This document shows, piece after piece, positions 38,654 to 47,769 of a DNA stretch of 64,000 nucleotides (positions are counted from its first letter, which is position 1; each line of letters starts with the position of its first letter). The notes beneath the pieces were generated by a model that was not told the origin of the DNA, did no database searches, and worked only from the letters and a program-made list of their open reading frames with translations. Both the position numbers and the translations under genes were made by a program. Source of the stretch: an uncultured Bacteroidales bacterium (GTDB lineage Bacteria; Bacteroidota; Bacteroidia; Bacteroidales; P3); contig CALUMK010000011.1 of NCBI GenBank assembly GCA_944321735.1, forward strand, positions 16,779 through 80,778, written 5' to 3'.

Positions 38654-40465
38654 TCATTCCTTTACGTTGGCTTTCAGCTTCAAGTAATCTGCCGAATCAA
38701 AAAACGCACGTTCCTCCAATAAAGACAGTGTTCGCAATTTTTCTTGGTAAAGACGTTTCATCTCGGCTTGCAAAGCCTGCAACTTTTTCGTGACGGCAGC
38801 AGCTTCTGCATCCACTTTCAATCGTGGCAACAAAGGTCCTACAATTTCTTGAAGCCTGCCGGAGAAATAATTAGCGGCTTTCCGATACCGATCAGCACGT
38901 TGTTCCGGTGAAGCCTGCCTCAACCGGCACAATTCCTTGAAAAAGTTTTCTCCGACCCTATAAATTTCCAGCTCAAACCTGTCTTCGGCTTCCGCAATAT
39001 CCTCTGTCAAACGAGGGTACATCTTCCGAAGAGACTTGGCAGCCACAAGCCGAAGATTCTGAAAAAGTTTTTCTATAGCCGAAAAGTCGAATTGTTCGGA
39101 CAAGAGCCTGAACCGGTAGTCTTCCTTAAATTTATCCAACTGCAGTTTTCCGCATGGAACCTCCGCATGATGCAAGAAATCTTCTATCTGCCTGTCTCCG
39201 GCCAAGGCCTCTTGCGACAAAGGCGAACGCAAGACCAAGCCTTCCAATGAACGGCAACGACTCAATGCCACATATACCTGTCCATGCGCAAAAGCCCGCC
39301 CGGCATCTACCACCACTTTGTCAAAAGTCAGACCTTGGCTTTTATGTATCGTAATAGCCCAAGCCGGTTTCAATGGCAACTGACTGAAGGATCCTTCGGA
39401 TATTTCCCGGATTTCCTTAGTCTCGGCATCTATCGTATAACGCACATTTTCCCACTTTTCGGGCATCACCTTGATTTCGTTGTCTTCACTCCTTACCCAT
39501 ACCCCGTCAGACTCGCACCGACTAATCCGCCCTATCTTACCATTATAAAAACGATGCTGGGCATCGTTTTTCACAAACATAACCTGAGAACCCGGCTTGA
39601 ATCTCAAGGTTTGCCAAGTCGGGAACGAACTTTCCGGAAAACTGCCGCTGACTTTGGCCTGATAATGGCAAAAGGCACCGGGAAGAGCTTCCGCATTTGC
39701 ATCGTTAATCTTGTCCGCCTGATAGTTATGCGTAGTCAACACTACATATCCTTCTTCATCTGCGGGCGTAAACCCTGGCATATAACGAGCCGAGAGCCTG
39801 TTCCAAGTCTCCGAATCCAAATCTCCTTGCCGTATCTTCTCCAATATTCCGATAAACTCCTGATCTTTCTGCCTATAGATATGCTTAAGTTCCACTGTCA
39901 GGAAACCGGCCGCTTTCAATGCCGTGCTCTCGAAAAAATAGGGCGAGTGATAATAGGGCTTCATCTCGTTCCACTCCGATTCCTTGACAACCGGAGCCAA
40001 TTGCCGTAAATCACCTATCAGCAACAGCTGGACACCGCCAAAAGGACGCTGGTCGCGACGATACTTCTGCAACAGACCGCTCACTTCATCCAGCAAATCC
40101 GGCCTCAACATGCTCACTTCGTCGATGACCATCACCTCCATTTTCTGCATCACATCGATTTTCTCCTTGCCTATCCTATACCTGTTCTTCCGATAATATC
40201 CTGGCAGATACAAACCAAACGGCAACTGAAAAAACGAATGCAAGGTAGCTCCTCCGGCATTGATAGCCGCAATACCGGTAGGCGCAAGCACTAAAATCCG
40301 TTTCCTTGCCCGTTCACGCAATTCCTTCAAAAAGGTCGTCTTTCCCGTGCCTGCCCTTCCGGTCAAAAACACATTCTGGCCGGTTTCTTCCACCAAGCTT
40401 CTCGCCAGAAGGTAGTCTTCATTGTGTCTTTCCAAATCAATGTATCCCTTTTGCTCCAATTCCAT
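38654..40465 (-). CDS. Pif1-like helicase
   Basis: A 603-residue SF1B helicase. Walker A is GRAGTGKTTFLKELRE (about residues 36-50), followed by LAPTGIAAINAGGATLHSFF, Walker B VMVIDEVSMLRPDLLDEV, GDLRQLAPV, and a C-terminal UvrD-like/RecD-like domain with AITIHKSQGLTFDKVVVD and VYVALSRCRSLEGLVL. The last 130 residues form a helical tail that I cannot assign. Bacterial Pif1-like enzymes unwind DNA 5' to 3' and resolve G-quadruplexes or stalled forks. It stands alone with its own promoter. Confidence 0.9.
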   Translation of the reverse strand: MELEQKGYIDLERHNEDYLLARSLVEETGQNVFLTGRAGTGKTTFLKELRERARKRILVLAPTGIAAINAGGATLHSFFQLPFGLYLPGYYRKNRYRIGKEKIDVMQKMEVMVIDEVSMLRPDLLDEVSGLLQKYRRDQRPFGGVQLLLIGDLRQLAPVVKESEWNEMKPYYHSPYFFESTALKAAGFLTVELKHIYRQKDQEFIGILEKIRQGDLDSETWNRLSARYMPGFTPADEEGYVVLTTHNYQADKINDANAEALPGAFCHYQAKVSGSFPESSFPTWQTLRFKPGSQVMFVKNDAQHRFYNGKIGRISRCESDGVWVRSEDNEIKVMPEKWENVRYTIDAETKEIREISEGSFSQLPLKPAWAITIHKSQGLTFDKVVVDAGRAFAHGQVYVALSRCRSLEGLVLRSPLSQEALAGDRQIEDFLHHAEVPCGKLQLDKFKEDYRFRLLSEQFDFSAIEKLFQNLRLVAAKSLRKMYPRLTEDIAEAEDRFELEIYRVGENFFKELCRLRQASPEQRADRYRKAANYFSGRLQEIVGPLLPRLKVDAEAAAVTKKLQALQAEMKRLYQEKLRTLSLLEERAFFDSADYLKLKANVKE

Positions 40466-40570
40466 GTTTTTGCCCTTAGCTTCAAAATATCGTATCGAGT
40501 ATTTGATTTTTCGTCCCCTATCTTGCCTGCGCCTGTCTCAACACCCTTGTCAAAATACGATCTTCCTTGT

Positions 40571-40578
40571 CAAAATTA
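40571..40578 (-). promoter_or_regulatory. -7 box (TAATTTTG) for the Pif1-like helicase
   Basis: An exact TAnnTTTG on the minus strand, 106 bp before the start. The stretch CCTTGTCAAAAT occurs twice nearby (40546-40577), which may duplicate a regulatory site. Confidence 0.5.
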
Positions 40579-40646
40579 CAAAAACAACCGAAATTGCAAG
40601 AGCAGAATCCTTGCATTCCCAAAAGTCCAGATGCAACTTCAAGTAT

Positions 40647-42863
40647 TCAATATTCAATACCGTAAAGCTTGGTATATTCGCTCCAGCTTCCATCCGAAAA
40701 CTCCATCTGCAAGCAATATCGGTAATAGGTGTTCATTTTCACATTCGCATCCACATGAACCTGACGGGATTCTTGCTGCCCGTCCAAAGCAACCAACAAA
40801 CGCAAAGGTTCTGTTTCCGAAGCCCTGTACAAATAAACCCGTTTTACACACTTGTCATCCGGATTTTTCCATTCTACCTGTACAAACCGTTTTTCCCTAT
40901 CGGCAAAAAGATCTAGTACAGGAAGTTTCACAGAAGGCATGTACTGGGCCGAAAACATAAAAGGCGCATGCGCAGTGTCCAAGACCCCTTCCCCATAAGC
41001 CACAATATTGAACAGTTGCAATCCGGGAAGCGTGGAAGACGGGTATTCAAAAGAAAACGAAGCCGTATCCGCCAACTCGCCCGATGCCGGCAAAGGGAAA
41101 TCGGCTATCGCTACCCATTTTGCCGTATCCGATTTATGATACAAACGGAAACCTTTCAAATAAGGAGACTTTCCATGATACCACGCCAGCTCCACTCCAG
41201 CAGGATGCCGATGGCAATGCTGCAAAGCAAACAGAGCCGGTGCTGGTTTCTGAGGCCGAAGATTCTTCACGGCCAAGGCTTCACTGAAATCCGACATATT
41301 GCCGGTCCTATCTTCGGCCGTCACCCGGTAATAGAAATACTGAGCCGTCTTGAGCGACAAGGTGTCGAGAAAAACAGTATCCTCCAATACCGAAGATGTC
41401 AACTGAACCGGCTCGCCATCTTTTGAATTACTCAAAAACACCCGGTATCCCGCCAGATCCTTTTCGGGCGAGGCTTGCCAGCTTAACCGCATCCGGCCGT
41501 TCCCATCCACCGCATATGCCAAGCCCACCGGAATCGCCGGCGGCAGGCTGTCAACCATTTGATAAAAGAAAGGTAGCGAAAAAACAGATTCTCCATGCTT
41601 GCCCACAGCTCGCAAGTAAAAATAAGACGAATACGATTCCAAATCGGAAATTTCTATCAGAAAAATCTGCCGTTCCCTTTTGCTTATTTCTCCTTGCACC
41701 AAATGCTCCGCTCCTGGCTTCTGATAAGGAGAATGCGTCACATACAACTCCATTTTCTCTACACAAGGCTCTTGCTCGGCCGAAAAGGACCAGGCTACCG
41801 CCAAATTCCTAGAATTCAATGCATAGACAGAATCTATACGGGGTATCGCCCGCAACAGATCCTTGCCTTGCCCGGCACGGCTCTCCGCCACCACGATTTC
41901 CTGACCAAACAAATCCCGCCCCAAAAGCCGATAGACATATTTTTGATTATTAGAAGGAAGGCTGTCGCGATACACCATCCCGTCGCCGCTCCTTTCCTGC
42001 AAGGATGTATAAGGAACATCGTTCAATCTCACGTAATCGTCCGGTTTCGGATTATCGCCTTCGGCCCTCTCTATATAGTATCCTGTGAACATGCAAGACT
42101 CGAAACGATCTCGCCAGGTCAATTCCACCATCCCGTCCCCGTATTCCGCATCCAAGACCTGCAAAGGCGGCACCATGGCGAAATTCTCGAAACGAGAAAA
42201 ATAAATAGCCGTATCGTTTCCATCAAAGGACGAATCCACATAAACCCGATACAGATAATAGGAATCAGACTGCACTGTTGTGTCCTTATACCCCATCGTT
42301 CCAAGACAAGCTACGGGGAAAGATCTGTCGTAAGCCAAATTGGCCAAAGTGAAACGAACCATCTTTTCCTGCAGGCTTTCCGATATGGCCTTCCACGGCG
42401 AATTTCCGGACTCATCGTTCCCCAACGTAAATTGAATCTCTGATGAAAAAACAGCTTCTCCCAACAAGGCCGCATAATCATCTTCCATAGCCATTCTTGC
42501 CAAAGAAGCGGTATCCATTGCCAAAAACGGAGGAATCCGAATCAGTTGCCTTACAGGAGGCGGAACGCTATCCGAATATGCCAAAGCCGAAGACAAGCGT
42601 GCCGTGTCGAATGCATAGCGTTCCAGCACAAAGCCTCTTTGCATGGCTGCCATCCACAAATCATAATCGCCTGCAGCCCATCGCAACAGCACCGCTTTTT
42701 CTTGACCTCTCCCCACCAAATGCAGGCCTTCCAGAGATTTGCCTCCAGCAAGCGTATCCCGGGCAGACAATACACAAGGCAGCCAAAGTACACACAAGCC
42801 CATCCACAATCGTTTGACCACTCTCACTGGCAATAAATTCTGTTTTTTCCTATCCTTTTTCAT
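40647..42863 (-). CDS. Exported protein with fibronectin type III-like domains
   Basis: About 738 residues with an N-terminal signal anchor or signal peptide (RLWMGLCVLWLPCVLSA). Several beta-sandwich modules of fibronectin III type are visible, the clearest beginning PPAIPVGLAYAVDGNGRMRLSWQASPEKDLAGYRVF at about residue 440, another at KPAPALFALQHCHRHPAGVELAWYHGKSP, and one at the C terminus. No T9SS tail and no enzyme motif are seen. The frame opens at a GTG (42872), and ATG 42863 is the better start. It follows the 1477-residue gene by 50 bp on the same strand and is likely co-expressed with it. Function unknown. Confidence 0.8.
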   Translation of the reverse strand: MKKDRKKQNLLPVRVVKRLWMGLCVLWLPCVLSARDTLAGGKSLEGLHLVGRGQEKAVLLRWAAGDYDLWMAAMQRGFVLERYAFDTARLSSALAYSDSVPPPVRQLIRIPPFLAMDTASLARMAMEDDYAALLGEAVFSSEIQFTLGNDESGNSPWKAISESLQEKMVRFTLANLAYDRSFPVACLGTMGYKDTTVQSDSYYLYRVYVDSSFDGNDTAIYFSRFENFAMVPPLQVLDAEYGDGMVELTWRDRFESCMFTGYYIERAEGDNPKPDDYVRLNDVPYTSLQERSGDGMVYRDSLPSNNQKYVYRLLGRDLFGQEIVVAESRAGQGKDLLRAIPRIDSVYALNSRNLAVAWSFSAEQEPCVEKMELYVTHSPYQKPGAEHLVQGEISKRERQIFLIEISDLESYSSYFYLRAVGKHGESVFSLPFFYQMVDSLPPAIPVGLAYAVDGNGRMRLSWQASPEKDLAGYRVFLSNSKDGEPVQLTSSVLEDTVFLDTLSLKTAQYFYYRVTAEDRTGNMSDFSEALAVKNLRPQKPAPALFALQHCHRHPAGVELAWYHGKSPYLKGFRLYHKSDTAKWVAIADFPLPASGELADTASFSFEYPSSTLPGLQLFNIVAYGEGVLDTAHAPFMFSAQYMPSVKLPVLDLFADREKRFVQVEWKNPDDKCVKRVYLYRASETEPLRLLVALDGQQESRQVHVDANVKMNTYYRYCLQMEFSDGSWSEYTKLYGIEY

Positions 42864-42913
42864 TTTCTTCACTTTTTATTTCAATGCACTTTTTCAATTC
42901 TTTTTTACTCCAC

Positions 42914-45900
42914 TTATTCGACCCTGTTCTTGAACACCATGCGCCGCCGCGAAGTCACCGTGCCGTCTGGCAGCACATATTCCAACCAGACCGGATAATC
43001 ACCTTTCCGAATGGGAACAAACTTCTTTTTGAGCCAACCCAAATAATAAGGTCTGCCAAGAGCCCCCATATTAGCTACTCCGTACAATACGTTCTCAAAA
43101 TCTTTTTTATACTGAAAAGGCTGGTAGTAAATCCATGGGAAATAATCATTAGCCGTTTCGTTGTAAAGGCTCGATGGATACACCGCCCAATCCGGAATTG
43201 CATCCGAATGCGCTGCCGTTCGGTCAAAGGACACAAAACCATCATAAGGATACTCCTTGTAAACCAACGGATAAACATCTTCCTGAAAATAAGGCTCCGT
43301 TCCCAAATCGGCCTTGACCCGAACCAAAGGCTTGCCCTCCGTATAAAGGCTTCCTTCTCTTTCTATCTTGTCAAAACCTTCGCCCGCCTTCATCTTGGCT
43401 TGAAGATAATGCACATCAGGTTCTGTCACATAGGGATTTCCATATTCATCCATGTTCATAACAGGGGTACGGTAGGTTTTTGTTATCGAAAGACGGGTCA
43501 TCTTCTCACCGAAATTGGCATAACGGCTCGTCCGGAAAGAATATTGCAATATCACCTTATCCTTATCGGATTTAAGCAAGGATCCCGACAACTGCACAGT
43601 CTCCTGATTCAAACTGCCGTCTTCAGACTCATACAGGAGCGCCGAACCAGAAGTCATCTGGGAAGACGGATCTTCCCCCTGCCCGGACACATAGGCGGCC
43701 TCCCCCTTATGCTGCAAGACAAAGAATAGCATGTAATCCGTTTCTGGCTGCATACCTTGCGGTATTGTCCAAAGAAGCCGACGGTCTGCTTGATTATAAG
43801 TAAAAGCCACATCCAAGGTGTCCGTACCCGACACTATGAAAACCCGTTTTTTATAGTCCGCATCCGTCAACAGCCCCGCCATGCCTCTTTCCAAGTAAAC
43901 AAAACCGCGATTGTACTCTCTCGGGAGAAAATACTGCTGATTCCTGACCGGGTAACAAAAACGGACATTACTCCAAGGAATGCTGTCCGGTCCATCTCCG
44001 GTCATGAAAGCAAATTCCCTGCTCTCCTGATAGCCGCCCCCATCCTCATCCTGCAAAGCCTTCCAAGAGGCGCCAGACTTTTCCTTGGCAGCAACCGTCA
44101 AACGGCAATCTATCCTAGCATTCGGAGGCAAGATATCATGCGAAACGAATTCCACCTTCCGCTTGTCTTCATTCCAACTCAAATCCCCGTCCAAACGAGT
44201 ACCTCCGTACCAAAACTCGTATTGATCCAAATCTATCTTCATCTGTTTTTCTTCATTGTAATACTCTTCTTGAATCTCCGTTTCCAAAGGCAGATTGAAA
44301 GCCGCTTGAGGCATAGAGAAAACATCCACGTCCGTAGCATTTTCCCCCGGCAAGACATCGGCAATAATCTCCACGCCATCGGCAAATCCTTGATTCAGTA
44401 TCGTGCAAGGAGTCCCCAAATCAAAACCCAGATTGAACCTGCCTTTGACCAAACCATTCAACAAGGAAACATTCAACCCTAAGTCTCCCGCAAAAGAAGA
44501 GGGGTTAGGCAAACCTGCCCGCAACAATGTCCCAACTTCTCCTTTCAACACAGAAAAATTGCGTTTTTTCCCGAACAATTTCAGATACAGGCCCACATCG
44601 GCCATCATATAAGCATAAGCCTGACCTTGCGCATACCAGCCATTGATACCCGGCTGCTCTCCGCTTTCCAGACAGATACTGTTCTGATACTGCTTGAGCA
44701 TCACATCAAAACCCACTTCCGCATCAAAATCCGCATAGAAAATCAGCAAAGGAATCGTGCCGGTTCCCATGGAAAAGGATGCCCCGAAAGCCAAGCCATT
44801 GCCTTGTGCCAATTCAGAAAGAGATGGCCGTGGATAAGAGACATTCATCAAGGATGCCACATTTGAAGGAAGTTCGGGGAATGCCGGCAAACGGTTTCCT
44901 GTCATGAAATAGGCATTCAAACCAGCTTGCAACGGCCCCACTTTCATCTTCAAGCCCAATGGATGATCCGGCTCGCCCACTTTGACATACCATTCGTCCC
45001 CGCCAAAACTCATGCCCATCTGCCCAAGATGACCTTTGCTCCCGCTGCCCTTGATGATTCCCATATCCATATAGGAGTCGAACGTCCCCGTAAACTGTCC
45101 ATTTTCTATGTCTAACAGCAACTTGACCTTAGCCGAAATAGAGGCTTCCGATGCAATAGCCACTTGCTGGGATTCCAAAGACGGCTGCACCGCTTGAGCC
45201 AATTGCAAGACTTTCTGGTTGAAACGCTGCATCGCATTCATCTCTTTCGACATAAGTTGCCCGGCTCCCATCAATGCCATGGAAGACAAGCCCCCATGCT
45301 GGTTAAACAACATTTCCATCGTGAGTTCCGCATTGAAAAGCTTTTCATTCTGCGCAGCCAGCACCACCGAAGCCTTCAGACCCAAGGCTTTTGTATTGTC
45401 CGGTTCGTAGAAGATGCCGGAAGAGGTTCGTCCCAAATCCGATTTTCTGTCCTTGTCTTCCACCATTCGCATCCGCCGATACGCACCGCCGCCGATTGCG
45501 GCAATCTTGAAACCGGGTCCTATCGGGATACCTGTCGTTCCCAATTGAGCCATTATATCCACATACCAATAACGAAAGTCTTCCCTGCTTCCAATCATCA
45601 AATCTCCCCGTATCCCCAAAGACAAGGGCGTGATTTCAAAATCCACGCTTCCCTGAAAACCATCCCCATAGACCGCATTATTGTCCACCAGTTCCACTTC
45701 CCCGTCAAATTTCAAACCGCTTTTCGAAAAATCAACAGCCACCTTGTCCACATCCACGCCTGCAAAATCCCAATTCTGCCGTCCTCCTTCTTCCTTTACT
45801 TCCGAATTGATCTTCATCCCGAATTCCCCACCGAAATTCCCGTCTTCCTTTCCGCCAAAATGAAGCATCGTATTGAAATCAAAACCTATTTTCTTCTCAA

Positions 45901-47347
45901 TGGCACTTATGGATATATCCTTTATTGTCACAGGAAAATTTTTAATTTTCAACTCATTATCCCAACTTAAATCTTTCAATTCGAAATATGGGGCTTGATT
46001 TGAGACTTCCATTCCTGTAAACGAAACATTGGCAAAACCGAATTTGTCATTCTGCTCCGCCAACGGATTCAGCTTCATGCTTCCCGACAAATTAGCCTTG
46101 ATTAGGAAATCCTCATCCTTCTCCTTGCCCGCTTCCAAATAAGAAGACGACAAAAGCGCGACTTCACGCCCATTCATAAAATCGAAATCCAACTTTTCGC
46201 CTAATCCCAATTTCAGCTTCCAACTTCCATCGACCTCGAATCCACCCTCATAAGCATATTTCCCAGCCTTGCTCACCGGCAATTCTATCTCTCCTGCCAT
46301 GCTTCCGCCTTTTATCTGGTCATGCAGGAATTCCATCGAAAAGTCTTCTATCGAAAATCCCCAGCCGCCCAAACTTCCCTCGGTCAACATCAGCACATCT
46401 TCAGCCCCGATGGCTCCTGTCAATCCTTTCTCGTCGATCCACATCTTGTCGGCCAGAACCGAAGGCTTCGCCCCATCCACCTTCTTAATGTAATCGGGAA
46501 ACTGCAAACGGATTTTCCCAATATACAAGCCTTGCCAGATTTCGCTAAAATCAATAGAACCGGAATTGCTTCCTGCAACAGAATATCCTTTAAAACCAGG
46601 TGCGTTGCTCGTCTGGCTGAAATCCAACATCACATCCTCTGCCGCGAATGTCCAATCGGGGACATGCTTTAAACCGAACTCCGGCAAATCCACTTTGACC
46701 ACGATATCGTCCAAAGCCTCCGCCGTACAGAAAAAGGATGTCTTGACCGGCTGGTCTGTCACTTTGCCGTTTTCCACAAGCCCTATCTTGTCCGAATTCA
46801 ATTCCAATACGGCACTAAGCTGTAATTCTTTGAAACCTTCGCAACTCACAATAGCGTACGAAGGAGGCAATCCGTCATCTGTATTCGTATGTTCTCCATC
46901 CTCTTTCTTCCCCAAAAACCGCAACTTGAACATATCCCCTTTAGCCGTTAAGGCAATATCGCCCATCAAGGCCAACTTGGCATCACCGATAAAACCACCC
47001 TGACTGCTTATCAATATCTTATCAGCCCCAAAGTAAAGGCTTCTATCCTCGCCTTGCCAGTCCGGACCGGACACACGCAGATAGACCGCCAACTCCGTGG
47101 TTTCCGGCCCGAAAATTGCCTGAGTAACCAAAAGGTCGTAATGCGTGTTTCCAATGGTAGTTCGCAACCCGACAGGCAGTTTCTGCAACTCTCCCGGTGT
47201 AATCAAATCGGTCCGTTCCACATATTCCTCGAATTTCTCGAACCATTGTTTCACCTTATCCCATTTTGCCGATTTCTCTTCTTCAGCTGCCGGCAAAGGA
47301 TTCCATGCTATCCAAAGCAAGAATCCCAAACAAATAATTTTTTTCAT
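42914..47347 (-). CDS. Very large exported protein of unknown function
   Basis: About 1477 residues from ATG 47347 (MKKIICLGFLLWIAWNPLPAAEE, a signal peptide). The frame is open to 47386, but that part lacks the signal motif. The body is rich in short beta-strand repeats with recurring phrases such as FSxSGLKFDGEVELVDN, IKIRFPD-like and KDISISAIEKKIGFDFN, which recall beta-helix or lipid-groove (AsmA-like) folds. The last 450 residues are different, with a beta-rich module ending KKFVPIRKGDYPVWLEYVLPDGTV. No T9SS tail or known catalytic motif is seen. It is the first gene of a probable two-gene operon. I do not recognise a named family. Confidence 0.75.
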   Translation of the reverse strand: MKKIICLGFLLWIAWNPLPAAEEEKSAKWDKVKQWFEKFEEYVERTDLITPGELQKLPVGLRTTIGNTHYDLLVTQAIFGPETTELAVYLRVSGPDWQGEDRSLYFGADKILISSQGGFIGDAKLALMGDIALTAKGDMFKLRFLGKKEDGEHTNTDDGLPPSYAIVSCEGFKELQLSAVLELNSDKIGLVENGKVTDQPVKTSFFCTAEALDDIVVKVDLPEFGLKHVPDWTFAAEDVMLDFSQTSNAPGFKGYSVAGSNSGSIDFSEIWQGLYIGKIRLQFPDYIKKVDGAKPSVLADKMWIDEKGLTGAIGAEDVLMLTEGSLGGWGFSIEDFSMEFLHDQIKGGSMAGEIELPVSKAGKYAYEGGFEVDGSWKLKLGLGEKLDFDFMNGREVALLSSSYLEAGKEKDEDFLIKANLSGSMKLNPLAEQNDKFGFANVSFTGMEVSNQAPYFELKDLSWDNELKIKNFPVTIKDISISAIEKKIGFDFNTMLHFGGKEDGNFGGEFGMKINSEVKEEGGRQNWDFAGVDVDKVAVDFSKSGLKFDGEVELVDNNAVYGDGFQGSVDFEITPLSLGIRGDLMIGSREDFRYWYVDIMAQLGTTGIPIGPGFKIAAIGGGAYRRMRMVEDKDRKSDLGRTSSGIFYEPDNTKALGLKASVVLAAQNEKLFNAELTMEMLFNQHGGLSSMALMGAGQLMSKEMNAMQRFNQKVLQLAQAVQPSLESQQVAIASEASISAKVKLLLDIENGQFTGTFDSYMDMGIIKGSGSKGHLGQMGMSFGGDEWYVKVGEPDHPLGLKMKVGPLQAGLNAYFMTGNRLPAFPELPSNVASLMNVSYPRPSLSELAQGNGLAFGASFSMGTGTIPLLIFYADFDAEVGFDVMLKQYQNSICLESGEQPGINGWYAQGQAYAYMMADVGLYLKLFGKKRNFSVLKGEVGTLLRAGLPNPSSFAGDLGLNVSLLNGLVKGRFNLGFDLGTPCTILNQGFADGVEIIADVLPGENATDVDVFSMPQAAFNLPLETEIQEEYYNEEKQMKIDLDQYEFWYGGTRLDGDLSWNEDKRKVEFVSHDILPPNARIDCRLTVAAKEKSGASWKALQDEDGGGYQESREFAFMTGDGPDSIPWSNVRFCYPVRNQQYFLPREYNRGFVYLERGMAGLLTDADYKKRVFIVSGTDTLDVAFTYNQADRRLLWTIPQGMQPETDYMLFFVLQHKGEAAYVSGQGEDPSSQMTSGSALLYESEDGSLNQETVQLSGSLLKSDKDKVILQYSFRTSRYANFGEKMTRLSITKTYRTPVMNMDEYGNPYVTEPDVHYLQAKMKAGEGFDKIEREGSLYTEGKPLVRVKADLGTEPYFQEDVYPLVYKEYPYDGFVSFDRTAAHSDAIPDWAVYPSSLYNETANDYFPWIYYQPFQYKKDFENVLYGVANMGALGRPYYLGWLKKKFVPIRKGDYPVWLEYVLPDGTVTSRRRMVFKNRVE

Positions 47348-47383
47348 AGGCTTTGGTTTTGTTTGAAGTTTGACAGTGCTCGG

Positions 47384-47391
47384 CAAATGTA
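47384..47391 (-). promoter_or_regulatory. -7 box (TACATTTG) for the large exported protein operon
   Basis: An exact TAnnTTTG on the minus strand, 37 bp before ATG 47347. It supports 47347 as the start, because the longer frame would begin upstream of the likely transcription start. Confidence 0.6.
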
Positions 47392-47769
47392 AACGACCAA
47401 GAAAAGCATTCCTCCAAATTTTAGTTAATCTTTGTTAATACTTAAGATTTTTTAAAACCAAACAACTATTTTTTAGAAAAAACACATTGGATTTAAGGAT
47501 TTTTAAGGAGGCTTATTCACAAATAGCATCCATTACACCGTCTTCAAAAAGACCTTTCCATGAGACTGCGATTACCGAACGGATAGCTTCAACTGGTTGC
47601 TATCTTTCCCTTTTTTGTTGTACCTTTGTCTATTTTGTCTGATTGCCGCCCAACACGGCACAGAGTCCGACAAGAGACAGGATATCTCCGGATTTTGCAG
47701 CAAAGGCTCCTCGCGCAAGACAAAATGGAAAAATCATGTCCCGCAAAAAAGAACATAACAAAACACGAT
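47392..47769. other. Divergent intergenic region, mostly without features
   Basis: About 380 bp lie between the minus-strand operon and pheT. Apart from the two promoters I see an A/T-rich stretch and a 140-nt pheT leader with no phenylalanine-rich leader peptide or T-box. Confidence 0.5.
47621..47628 (+). promoter_or_regulatory. -33/-7 promoter for pheT
   Basis: TACCTTTG with TTG at 47597-47599 and a 21-bp spacer. The leader before ATG 47770 is about 135 nt. Confidence 0.65.
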
